A DNA stretch of 14,708 nucleotides, from assembly GCA_900547285.1 (NCBI GenBank), contig URGF01000041.1, positions 1-14,708 of the forward strand. Direction: 5' to 3'. The notes below the pieces were generated by a model. It worked only from the letters and a program-made list of their open reading frames with translations, was not told where the DNA came from and made no database searches. This DNA comes from an uncultured Collinsella sp. (GTDB lineage: Bacteria; Actinomycetota; Coriobacteriia; Coriobacteriales; Coriobacteriaceae). Shown piece after piece: positions 7,494 to 14,705 of this stretch. The translations under genes and the position numbers were made by a program. How positions within the stretch are numbered: position 1 is the stretch's first letter; the number at the start of each line of letters is the position of its first letter.

Positions 7494-7650
7494 GGCATCG
7501 CTCCCATCGTATACGCTCCATAAACGTCAATAAGTTTCTCACGGTTTGCCCCTGTGACGCCCGCAAAATCCGATGCTTACAGAATGAGCGAACACAGCTG
7601 AGAGCCCCAATCCAAATGAGCTGCTTATGTGGTAGCATCGGGATTCGCAT

Positions 7651-7798
7651 AAATGAGGGAGTAGTCGCGTGATCGGGTTCGCCTCCGGTGGCGCGGCAAG
7701 TCAACACACTGGCCGATGCGGCCTGGCTTGCCTTAATGAACGAGACTCGTGGCTGTGCGCGCAACGCGTACGCCACGGGTCTTTTTTGTTACTCCCCC
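7651..7798 (+). promoter_or_regulatory. yybP-ykoY (manganese) riboswitch
   Basis: The leader of mntP starts with GAGGGAGTAG and ends with TTACTCCCCC. The closing stem P1 pairs GGGAGTA (7657-7663) with TACTCCC (7790-7796). Between them lie the conserved pieces TCAACACACTGGCC, GCGGCCTGGC, ATGAACGAGAC and CGCCACGGGTCTTTTTT, all typical of the Mn2+-sensing yybP-ykoY class. This class usually permits expression when Mn2+ is high. A TAGCAT at 7633-7638 is a possible -10 box with a poor -35. The rest of the 347-bp disA-mntP gap (7494-7650) holds the two divergent promoter regions and no gene I can support. Confidence 0.9.
7743..7787 (+). terminator. Riboswitch-controlled terminator hairpin
   Basis: GACTCGTGGC pairs with GCCACGGGTC, extended inside by GTGCGCG with CGCGTAC, and is followed directly by six T residues. 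It lies within the 3' half of the Mn2+ aptamer, so metal binding and termination are expected to be linked, as in other members of this class. Confidence 0.75.
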
Positions 7799-7840
7799 AA
7801 GAGGTACACGCGGGCCCGCCCGCAGAGAGGGAGCCAGACT

Positions 7841-8425
7841 ATGGGACTCGCAGAGCTCGTATTGCTCGCCGTTGGCCTTTCGATGGACGCCTTTGCCGTT
7901 TCCATCTGCAAGGGCCTTGGCATGAAGAAGATCAACCTTAAAGTTGCCGTGGTGCTCGGCTTGTTCTTTGGCGGCTTTCAGGCCGGCATGCCCGTAATCG
8001 GATGGGCGCTCGGCAGTCAATTCATGGGCATCATCGGACCCATCGACCATTGGATCGCCTTTATCCTTTTGGCCTTTATCGGCGGCAAAATGCTGTGGGA
8101 GGCCTTTACCGAAGACGAGGATGAGGACGAGAGCGACGGCAAGGATGCCGAAAAGATTGACCTGGGTGAGTACCTGATTCTGGCTATCGCCACCTCAATC
8201 GACGCCCTGGCCGTGGGCATCTCATTTGCTGCGCTCTCGGTTGACATCGTTCCCGCTGTATCGCTTATCGGAGTCACAACGTTTATCTTCTCCGTCGCCG
8301 GCGTAGCGATCGGCCACACCTTTGGCGAGCGCTACGAAAAACCCGCCACCATCGTGGGCGGCGTCGTGCTCATCCTCATCGGCCTCAAGATTTTGCTGGA
8401 GCACCTGGGGATTTTGGTGCTGTAA
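7841..8425 (+). CDS. mntP: Manganese efflux pump MntP
   Basis: The product is 194 residues with about six membrane segments in two related halves. Family signatures are LSMDAFAVSICKG with D16 in the first half, FFGGFQAGMPVIGW, and ATSIDALAVGISFA with D121 in the second, ending GERYEKPA..GG....IGLKILLEHLG. A very acidic cytoplasmic loop (EDEDEDESDGKD, about 91-102) joins the halves. MntP exports Mn2+ and protects from metal excess. The frame is open back to 7688, but that stretch is the riboswitch; ATG 7841 with GAGAGGGAG about ten bases upstream starts at the family's usual N-terminus. It is transcribed away from disA. Confidence 0.96.
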   Translation: MGLAELVLLAVGLSMDAFAVSICKGLGMKKINLKVAVVLGLFFGGFQAGMPVIGWALGSQFMGIIGPIDHWIAFILLAFIGGKMLWEAFTEDEDEDESDGKDAEKIDLGEYLILAIATSIDALAVGISFAALSVDIVPAVSLIGVTTFIFSVAGVAIGHTFGERYEKPATIVGGVVLILIGLKILLEHLGILVL

Positions 8426-8454
8426 AACACCCTTCAAAACTAAACGTCCGTATG

Positions 8455-8487
8455 AGGCCTCATGCAGAGTTTTGCATGAGGCCTTTT
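8455..8487 (+). terminator. Terminator of mntP, sharing a hipBA operator half-site
   Basis: AGGCCTCATGCA (8455-8466) pairs perfectly with TGCATGAGGCCT (8473-8484) and is followed by TTTT. Its loop side contains TGCAGAGTTTTGCAT, a near copy of the half-site found twice more just before hipB. Confidence 0.8.
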
Positions 8488-8530
8488 CATGCAGACTTTT
8501 GCATGTCATACTAGGATGCAAAAGTCTGCA
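8463..8530 (+). promoter_or_regulatory. hipBA promoter/operator with three half-sites
   Basis: TGCAGAGTTTTGCAT (8463-8477) and TGCAGACTTTTGCAT (8490-8504) are direct copies 27 bp apart. ATGCAAAAGTCTGCA (8516-8530) is the exact inverse of the second, separated by 11 bp. A possible promoter TTTTCA (8484-8489), 17 bp, CATACT (8507-8512) falls between the arms. HipB proteins bind palindromes over their own promoter, so autoregulation by HipB or HipBA is expected. Confidence 0.75.
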
Positions 8531-8545
8531 CGTTAGGAGATTGCC

Positions 8546-8977
8546 ATGGATACCCTTCCCATCACCACGCCGCGCCAAGCCGGCATCTACGTGCGTCAGG
8601 CGCGCGAGGCGCAGGGGATCACCCGTGCCGCCCTCGCTAAAAAAGCCGGTGTTTCGGAACGCCTGCTCGCATCGCTCGAGCTAGGAGACGCCACCGGCAT
8701 TCGACTCGACAAGTTGCTGACCGTCTTTAACGCACTCGGCATTGGTCTCTTCGCGCAAAGCGATAACGACTCCATCGCATCGCCCTCCGAACATCCGACG
8801 ACGATAGTGAACCTCCCTATCGCGAACTCGAATACCCTGCCAAAGCCAAGCGCAGGCAGACGACCCACTCGACAAGGAACGCCATCTTCCTATGGTGCCT
8901 TGCTGGCCCAAATCGCAGCCGAGCAAGGCCTTTCCGGCACTTCAAACCTCTCCTTTGGCTGCAAGGTTGTGAAATAA
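8546..8977 (+). CDS. hipB: HipB-like antitoxin / HTH transcriptional regulator
   Basis: The product is 143 residues. An XRE-type helix-turn-helix occupies about residues 10-68 (AGIYVRQAREAQGITRAALAKKAGVSERLLASLE). The remaining 75 residues are Ser/Thr/Pro-rich and probably flexible, which is longer than in E. coli HipB (88 residues). HipB proteins neutralise the HipA kinase and repress the operon. AGGAG precedes the ATG at 8546. The stop codon is immediately followed by the ATG of hipA with no intervening base, typical of a coupled toxin-antitoxin pair. Low sequence complexity in the tail makes the C-terminal role uncertain. Confidence 0.85.
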   Translation: MDTLPITTPRQAGIYVRQAREAQGITRAALAKKAGVSERLLASLELGDATGIRLDKLLTVFNALGIGLFAQSDNDSIASPSEHPTTIVNLPIANSNTLPKPSAGRRPTRQGTPSSYGALLAQIAAEQGLSGTSNLSFGCKVVK

Positions 8978-10282
8978 ATGGCAGAGATGGAGCTCGCGAC
9001 CCTCATTTGTGGCGAAATCGCCGGCACTCTCCGCCAAGACGAGCATGGACTCTGCAGCTTTGCATACGCCCCAACCTATCGCGGAGCACCGTTATCGCTA
9101 ACAATGCCGCTTTCCAATCGCACGTATGGCCATAGCATCGTCCGCCCGTTCCTATTTGGCCTTTTGCCCGACAGTCAAGAGCAGCGTCGCGCTATTGCCA
9201 CCGAGCATGATGTTGCATCCAACAACCCCGTCGCCCTCTTGTGCCATATCGGTCTAGACTGCGCGGGGGCCGTTCAGTTTTGTCGAGCCGATCAATTAGA
9301 CGCCGCCCGCGGCAGGGTCTCGGCATACCGCCCGCTTACCAATTCTCAAATCGCTCACAAGCTCAAAGCAATTCGCGATGACGAAAGAGAGACATGGATG
9401 GGCTCCAACGAAAGCTGGTCCCTGGGCGGCAATCAAGGCAAATTTGCACTAGCTTGGCATGATGGCCAATGGTGCGAATGTCTAGGGTCATCCCCCACTA
9501 CCCATATCTTCAAAAATGGTGTCGTTGGGTTCAAACATCAGGCCTTAAACGAATTCGTCTGCATGAAAACGGCTCGGCGTGTTGGCATTCCAACTGCCAA
9601 CGTCTCCTATTACACATTTGAAGACGAAGCCGCGCTCGTCGTTGAACGGTACGACAGAATGGTCAATAGCAGCGGAAATATCGAAAGGCTGCATCAGGAG
9701 GACTTTTGCCAGGCGCTCGGTGTATTGCCAATCCAGAAATACACCGCCGACGGAGGACCAACTACACGAGACATCCAAGAACGACTGATTAACACAGTCC
9801 CCCACCACATGAATCTTGTGCTTTTTACCTATATGTTGTTCTATAACGCCATTATCGGAGCGCCTGACGCACACGCTAAAAACTACTCGCTCATCCTTGG
9901 CAAAGGCACAAACGCGGCGCTCGCACCCATGTACGATGTCGCATCGGGGCTGGCATACGAGCGCATGCGCCGCCGGGCGCGCCTTGCCATGAGCGTTGGC
10001 GGCGAAAATCGTGTGGGGCGCATCGGTCCAGGCGCTATCCGCCGATACCACGGTATGGGCGACCCCGCGCTGGAGGCGGCACTCACCGATGCCGGGCTAT
10101 CCGAGAAGTTTTGCTTTGCGACCATGATGGACCTCGCCTACGAGGTGCCCATTTGCATGGAAGAGGTCATGGACGAATACGCCGACCTGCCCGGCATGGC
10201 GGACCTGCGCGAGCATATGCTCGGCCCCGTCCGCGAAAACTGCCAGCGCACCCTCGACCTCATCAAGGCAGAAATGGACTAG
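8978..10282 (+). CDS. hipA: HipA-family serine/threonine kinase toxin
   Basis: The product is 434 residues, close to the 440 of E. coli HipA. The N-terminal subdomain (1-110) includes LTMPLS and FLFGLLPDS. The phosphate loop SLGGNQGKFAL carries S148, at the place of the E. coli autophosphorylation serine S150. K179 in THIFK is the ATP-binding lysine, followed by NEFVCMKTARRVGIPTA and VERYDR. The catalytic loop is D297-A-H-A-K-N302, and the metal-binding D320 lies in MYD. All key residues are present, so the kinase looks functional. In E. coli HipA phosphorylates glutamyl-tRNA synthetase and induces persistence; the target here is not known. Several stretches (for example 9540-9900) look richer in A+T than the neighbouring housekeeping genes, which fits horizontal acquisition, judged by eye only. 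Confidence 0.92.
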   Translation: MAEMELATLICGEIAGTLRQDEHGLCSFAYAPTYRGAPLSLTMPLSNRTYGHSIVRPFLFGLLPDSQEQRRAIATEHDVASNNPVALLCHIGLDCAGAVQFCRADQLDAARGRVSAYRPLTNSQIAHKLKAIRDDERETWMGSNESWSLGGNQGKFALAWHDGQWCECLGSSPTTHIFKNGVVGFKHQALNEFVCMKTARRVGIPTANVSYYTFEDEAALVVERYDRMVNSSGNIERLHQEDFCQALGVLPIQKYTADGGPTTRDIQERLINTVPHHMNLVLFTYMLFYNAIIGAPDAHAKNYSLILGKGTNAALAPMYDVASGLAYERMRRRARLAMSVGGENRVGRIGPGAIRRYHGMGDPALEAALTDAGLSEKFCFATMMDLAYEVPICMEEVMDEYADLPGMADLREHMLGPVRENCQRTLDLIKAEMD

Positions 10283-10303
10283 GTGGCCTTAATTTCGCAA
10301 TTA

Positions 10304-10354
10304 TCAAACAAAAGAGAGGGGACACCCGTCGCAAAAGACCGGGTGCCCCCTCTC
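10304..10354 (-). terminator. Terminator between hipA and pepD
   Basis: A strong hairpin (GAGAGGGGACACCCG, 10314-10328, against CGGGTGCCCCCTCTC, 10340-10354) is followed on the minus strand by TTTTGTTTG, so it mainly serves pepD. It may also stop hipBA from the other side, where no T run is present. A smaller hairpin GCTAGCA/TGCTAGC (10374-10402) lies between it and the pepD stop codon. Confidence 0.8.
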
Positions 10355-10409
10355 ATAATGTCATTTGCAATCCGCTAGCACGTGGCTCGGACTGCTGCTA
10401 GCGCAACCT

Positions 10410-11867
10410 TTACGCAGCGAGGCGCTTGAGGACGTCGATGAGCAGCTCGTAGAAGCGCTCGGCAGAAGCGAGCTCCATGCTCTCGTCCGGGGTATGGACA
10501 TCGGAGAGCGTCGGGCCCACGGCGATGGCGTCCAGGCCGTGCAGAGCCTCGGCAAACAGGCCGCACTCAAGGCCGGCGTGAATGGACTCGATGCGCAGCT
10601 CGGAGCCAAAGAGCTCTCGATAGCTCTCGACAAAGACTTCGCGGACCGGCGAATGCTCGGCATAGCTCCAGCCGGGATACTCGAACTCAAACTTGGCGTC
10701 GAAGCCCAGGACATCGGCAAGCGTCTGCAGGCGGTCCTTGAACTCGTTCTGCAGCGAGGTGATCGAGGAGCGCGGGGACAGCATAATCTTGACCTCGTCA
10801 TCGGAGGTGGCGACCACGCCGATGTTGGAGGAAACCTCGACGGAGCCGTCGGTGGCGACGTTGCGGCGAATCACGCCGTTAGGGGCAAGACGCAGGGCGC
10901 GGATGAGGGCAAGCGCGGACTTCTCGTCCATGGCCTCGACCTCGGCGTCGTCGGCAATCTCGACGGTGCAGGTAAAGCCGGGGTCGAAGACCTCGAGCTC
11001 GGCAGTGACGTCGGCGATGATGCCCTTTGCGATCTGGGCCGCGGCCTCGGCGGCAGCGTGATCGGCATAGACCAGAACGGCCTTGCACTCACGGTTGATG
11101 GCGTTGTCCTTGGTGCCGCCGTTGAAGCTGACGATGGCGGGCTCGCCGGCGACCATCAGGCGGTCGATGATGCGGGCCATGATGAGGTTTCCGTTGCCGC
11201 GCTCCAGGTTGATATCACTGCCGGAGTGGCCGCCCAACAGACCGGAAATGTCGAGCGTGAGGGTGCTACCGGTCTTGTGCTCGCGCACGATGGGGCAGGT
11301 GTAGGTAACGACGACGCCGCCGGCGCAGCTGACGGTGGCAACGCCCTCCTCCTCGGAGTCGAGGTTGATCATGGTGCGGGCGCTGATCTGGGACTTGTCG
11401 AGCGTCTCGGCGCCAACCAGGCCGGTCTCCTCGTCGGTGGTGAACACGCACTCGAGGGCCGGATGGGCAATCGAATCGTCGTTGAGCACAGTAAGCATAA
11501 GCGCGACGGCGATACCATTGTCGGCGCCCAGGGTGGTGCCGTTGGCGGTAAGGACGCCGTCCTTGACGACCAGGTCGATACCATCGGTCGTAAAGTCGTG
11601 CTCAACGGAGCCCAACTTGTCGCACACCATATCGATGTGGCCCTGCAGCATCACGGTCGGGGCATTCTCGGCGCCGGCAGATGCGGGCTTGCGAATGATG
11701 ACGTTGTAGACCTCGTCCTGATACACATCGAGACCGCGCTCCTTGGCAAACGCGACCAGGAAATCGCTGATGCCCTTCTCGTTGCCAGACCCACGGGGGA
11801 TCGCGCTGACCTCCTCAAAGAAATGGAACAGCTGGGCGGGCTCGTAGCCGGTAATCTTGTAGTCCAT
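10410..11867 (-). CDS. pepD: Aminoacyl-histidine dipeptidase (PepD, M20C family)
   Basis: The product is 485 residues, the usual PepD length. It is a cytoplasmic metallopeptidase that hydrolyses dipeptides such as Xaa-His. Di-metal motifs visible in order are GHIDMVC, GADNGIAVA, the catalytic TTDEETGLVGA and DSEEEG. The lid domain has GGHSGSDI..ERGNGN, and the C-terminal part has IHAGLECG and SDVHTPDE. The ATG at 11867 has AGGAGG four bases upstream; the frame continues 35 codons further but with non-family sequence. It stands alone between its own promoter and terminator, in the place where B. subtilis has radA. Confidence 0.95.
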   Translation of the reverse strand: MDYKITGYEPAQLFHFFEEVSAIPRGSGNEKGISDFLVAFAKERGLDVYQDEVYNVIIRKPASAGAENAPTVMLQGHIDMVCDKLGSVEHDFTTDGIDLVVKDGVLTANGTTLGADNGIAVALMLTVLNDDSIAHPALECVFTTDEETGLVGAETLDKSQISARTMINLDSEEEGVATVSCAGGVVVTYTCPIVREHKTGSTLTLDISGLLGGHSGSDINLERGNGNLIMARIIDRLMVAGEPAIVSFNGGTKDNAINRECKAVLVYADHAAAEAAAQIAKGIIADVTAELEVFDPGFTCTVEIADDAEVEAMDEKSALALIRALRLAPNGVIRRNVATDGSVEVSSNIGVVATSDDEVKIMLSPRSSITSLQNEFKDRLQTLADVLGFDAKFEFEYPGWSYAEHSPVREVFVESYRELFGSELRIESIHAGLECGLFAEALHGLDAIAVGPTLSDVHTPDESMELASAERFYELLIDVLKRLAA

Positions 11868-11884
11868 GGTGCCTCCTTGGCGCA

Positions 11885-11945
11885 ACTGGTTAGACAGTAA
11901 GACATGCGACTTGTATATTCCCAGACTTTGCGTGCATAAACCAGT
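11885..11945 (-). promoter_or_regulatory. Candidate pepD promoter flanked by an inverted repeat
   Basis: On the minus strand TATACA (11912-11917) is a good -10 box with only a weak -35 (TTTATG, 17 bp away). ACTGGTT (11885-11891) and AACCAGT (11939-11945) are perfect inverted copies bracketing it, a possible regulator site or chance. Confidence 0.35.
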
Positions 11946-12017
11946 CGAAAACGCCGAGCGCCCTCGCATCATCGGCTAACGGTGGACCGTATAGCGCAAC
12001 GGTCACAACTTCCGCAG

Positions 12018-12056
12018 CTCTACAAATCGAGGCGCCCTTTCCGGAGCGCCTCGATT
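12018..12056 (-). terminator. Terminator of the Clp ATPase gene
   Basis: A perfect 11-bp stem (AATCGAGGCGC, 12025-12035, with GCGCCTCGATT, 12046-12056) lies 25 bases after the stop codon. On the minus strand it is followed by a short ATTTGTAG tract, so termination is probable but the T run is weak. Confidence 0.6.
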
Positions 12057-12081
12057 GCGCGTATCAAATTGTCGCCACGCC

Positions 12082-14586
12082 CTACAGCGCGCCGGAACCG
12101 GCTTGCATCATGCCGCCGGGGCCCGAGGTCACGCCGCCGCTCACGGGCGAGGCGTTGCCGGTGTGCGGTGCCGCCGGGACGGTATCGCCACCGAGTGTGC
12201 CCGCCGGACGCGGTGCCGGGATCTCGCCCGTGCCGTGGCTAAAGACAAACTTGCCGTCGACCACGTCGCACAGGACGGTATCGCCCTCGCCCCACTCGCC
12301 GGCCAGAAGCTCCTCGGACAGCGGGTCCTCGATGAGCTTTTGGATGGCACGACGCAGCGGACGCGCGCCGTTGGTGAGGTCGGTGCCCTCGGCCACAATC
12401 TTGTCGTAGGCCGCATCGGTAAGCTTGATGTTCATGCCGTTGGCAATCAAACGCTGACGCAGGTCGTCCACCAGCAGGTGAGCGATCTTGGTCAGGTTCT
12501 CGCCCGAGAGCTTCTGGAACACCACAATATCGTCGATACGGTTGAGCAGCTCGGGACGGAACAGGCGCTTGAGCTCGCCCATCGCACGACCCTTGATCTC
12601 GCTCGACGTGAGACCCTGCTCACCGGTGGTGCCAAAACCGACGCTCGCATCCTGCGCAATCTCGCGGGCGCCCACGTTGGACGTCATGATGATCACGGTA
12701 TTGCGGAAGTCGACCGTCTTGCCCTGGCTATCGGTCAGGCGGCCCTCCTCCAGCACCTGCAACAAAATGTTAAAGATGTCGGGGTGCGCCTTCTCGATCT
12801 CGTCGAACAGCACGACCGAGTACGGATGACGGCGAACGGCCTTGGTGAGCTGACCGCCCTCGTCGTGGCCCACGTAACCCGGAGGGCTACCGATGAGCTT
12901 GGAGACCTCGAACTCGCTGCCGAACTCCGACATGTCGAAGCTGATGAGCGCGTCCTTGCTGCCAAAGAGGTACTCGGCGAGCGTCTTGGCGAGCTCGGTC
13001 TTGCCTGTGCCGGTGGGACCCAGGAAGATAAAGCTGCCGCCGGGACGACGCGGGTCCTTGAGCGGCGAGCGGCTGCGGCGCACGGCCTTGGCGACGGCCT
13101 CGACTGCCTCATCCTGGCCGATGATGCGCGTCTTGAGCACGCTTTCGGTCTGCAGCAGACGCCGGCTCTCGCTCTCGGTGAGCGAGGAAACCGGCACGCC
13201 AGAGGTCACGGACACGATGTCGGCAATCTGACTCACGTCGATGGTGAGCGGGCTGGCGTCGAGCTCGGCGGTCCAGGCGGCCTTGGCTTCGGCGAGTTCA
13301 ATCTCGGCGGCCTTCTGCTGCTCGGTAATCTCGGCGGCCTTGTTCATGTCGTCGCTCTCGGTGGCCTCCTGCGCGGCGGCCTTGAGCTCCTCGATGCGAT
13401 GCTCAGCCTCGCGCACCGGCTCGGGCGCGCGATTCGCGGCGATGCGAGCGCGGGCACCGGCCTCGTCGATGAGGTCGATGGCCTTATCGGGCAGGAAGCG
13501 ATCCTGGATGTAGCGGTTGGAAAGGTTCGCGGCGGCCTCGATAGCACCCTGCGTATAGCGCACATGGTGGTGCTCCTCGTAACGCGGCTTGAGCGCGGTC
13601 AGGATCTTGACCGTGTCCTCAACGCTCGGCTCCTCGACATCAATGGTCTGGAAGCGACGCTCGAAGGCCGGGTCCTTGGTGAGGTACTTGCGGAACTCCT
13701 CGGCCGTGGTAGCGCCAATAATCTGGAAGGCACCGCGCGCAAGCACGGGCTTGAGCATGGAGCTCGCGTCGATGGAGCCCTCGGCAGAGCCGGCACCGAT
13801 GATGGTATGCATCTCGTCGATAAACAAGATAACGTCGTCAGCTTCGGTGGCCTCCTGGATCACGTTCTTGAGGCGCTCCTCAAACTCGCCGCGATACTTG
13901 GCGCCCGCGACCAGACCCGGCAGGTCGAGTGTCCAGATATTCTGGTTCATAAGGTTCTCGGGTACGTTGCCGGCGGCGATCTGCTGGGCCAGGCCCTCGA
14001 CGATGGCCGTCTTGCCCACGCCGGGGTCACCCAAGATAAGCGGGTTGTTCTTGGTGCGGCGCGAAAGGATCTCCATCATGCGCTGGACTTCCTTTTCGCG
14101 ACCAATTACAGGGTCGAGCTCGCCGTCGCGCGCCTTCTGCGTGAGGTTCTGGCAGTAGGTATCGAGGAATTTGTGCTTTTTGTTTTTGGAGCCGTTCGGC
14201 TTTTCCGCCGCACGCTGGCGGCTCTCGGTCTTTTCCGGCTCCGGGGCAGCGGGAACGTTGTCCTGTCCGGCTGCGCCGAAGAGCTTGTTGAGGAACGGGA
14301 AGGTCGCGGTCTGGCTGTCGTTCTCGTCGGCCTCATCGTCATCACTCTGGTTCTGGCCGAGCAGTCCCTCCAGCCCGTTCATGGCTTCGGTCATTTCGCC
14401 GTTGAGGATTTCCAGATCATCCTCCGACAGGCCCATCCGCTCGATCATATCGTCGACGGGCTTGATGCCCATTTCCTTCGCGCACTTGAGGCACAAGCCC
14501 TCGTTGACGGTCTTCCCGCCGTCAATTTTTGTAATAAAGATCACTGCAAGATTCTTTTTGCATCTTGAGCATAAGGTCGGTTTCAT
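12082..14586 (-). CDS. Clp ATPase with N-terminal zinc finger (ClpC/ClpE type)
   Basis: The product is 834 residues. It is an AAA+ unfoldase expected to feed substrates to ClpP. Residues 1-38 form a four-cysteine zinc finger (C6, C9, C32, C35) like that of ClpE and McsA. The double Clp N repeat of ClpC is absent; residues 40-140 are acidic then Lys-rich linker. AAA1 has Walker A GDPGVGKT (186-193) and IDE (256-258). A coiled middle domain covers about 381-440. AAA2 has Walker A GPTGTGKT (523-530), DE (595-596) and the ClpP-docking V-G-F (649-651). The last 45 residues are a Gly/Pro/Ser tail ending GGMMQAGSGAL. AAGGAG lies eight bases before the ATG. The location matches clpC of B. subtilis, but the architecture is nearer ClpE, so I leave the symbol open. 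Confidence 0.93.
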   Translation of the reverse strand: MKPTLCSRCKKNLAVIFITKIDGGKTVNEGLCLKCAKEMGIKPVDDMIERMGLSEDDLEILNGEMTEAMNGLEGLLGQNQSDDDEADENDSQTATFPFLNKLFGAAGQDNVPAAPEPEKTESRQRAAEKPNGSKNKKHKFLDTYCQNLTQKARDGELDPVIGREKEVQRMMEILSRRTKNNPLILGDPGVGKTAIVEGLAQQIAAGNVPENLMNQNIWTLDLPGLVAGAKYRGEFEERLKNVIQEATEADDVILFIDEMHTIIGAGSAEGSIDASSMLKPVLARGAFQIIGATTAEEFRKYLTKDPAFERRFQTIDVEEPSVEDTVKILTALKPRYEEHHHVRYTQGAIEAAANLSNRYIQDRFLPDKAIDLIDEAGARARIAANRAPEPVREAEHRIEELKAAAQEATESDDMNKAAEITEQQKAAEIELAEAKAAWTAELDASPLTIDVSQIADIVSVTSGVPVSSLTESESRRLLQTESVLKTRIIGQDEAVEAVAKAVRRSRSPLKDPRRPGGSFIFLGPTGTGKTELAKTLAEYLFGSKDALISFDMSEFGSEFEVSKLIGSPPGYVGHDEGGQLTKAVRRHPYSVVLFDEIEKAHPDIFNILLQVLEEGRLTDSQGKTVDFRNTVIIMTSNVGAREIAQDASVGFGTTGEQGLTSSEIKGRAMGELKRLFRPELLNRIDDIVVFQKLSGENLTKIAHLLVDDLRQRLIANGMNIKLTDAAYDKIVAEGTDLTNGARPLRRAIQKLIEDPLSEELLAGEWGEGDTVLCDVVDGKFVFSHGTGEIPAPRPAGTLGGDTVPAAPHTGNASPVSGGVTSGPGGMMQAGSGAL

Positions 14587-14621
14587 AGAGGTGTCTCCTT
14601 ATCGTGCTTTTGCTTCTAAAG

Positions 14622-14668
14622 AGTATATCACAGACAGGCAGTCGTATCGTTGCAGAATTGTAAACGAT
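14622..14668 (-). promoter_or_regulatory. Clp ATPase promoter with upstream inverted repeat
   Basis: The minus strand has an extended -10, TGATATACT (14622-14630), without a good -35. Just upstream, ATCGTT and AACGAT (14646-14668) are inverted ends of a 23-bp partial palindrome centred on AATT. No CtsR, CIRCE or HspR consensus is seen, so the regulator is unknown. Confidence 0.45.
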
Positions 14669-14674
14669 TTTTGG

Positions 14675-14705
14675 AAAAAGTTTTACGGGACATACAGGGT
14701 CCCGT
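14675..14705 (-). terminator. Probable terminator of a gene beyond the window
   Basis: On the minus strand ACGGGAC and GTCCCGT (14685-14705) form a seven-base stem followed, after AAAAC, by TTTTT. It would end a minus-strand gene entering from the right edge. Confidence 0.4.

Noticed and set aside
7486..7776. Minus-strand frame of about 96 codons ending just inside disA
   Set aside because: It covers the Mn2+ riboswitch on the opposite strand and has no recognisable motif or ribosome binding site.
7688..7840. 51-codon N-terminal extension of MntP
   Set aside because: It lies within the riboswitch and its terminator; the family N-terminus and a ribosome binding site match ATG 7841.
555..10282. 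Insertion sequence or prophage carrying the HipA genes
   Set aside because: No transposase, integrase, terminal inverted repeats with target duplications, or tRNA-derived attachment duplication could be seen.
12055..14568. Very long open frame on the plus strand opposite the Clp ATPase
   Set aside because: It is the antisense shadow of a gene with clear AAA+ motifs; such frames are common in G+C-rich DNA. The same holds for plus-strand frames opposite cysS (3444-5237), rlmB (2423-3616) and pepD (10365-11900).
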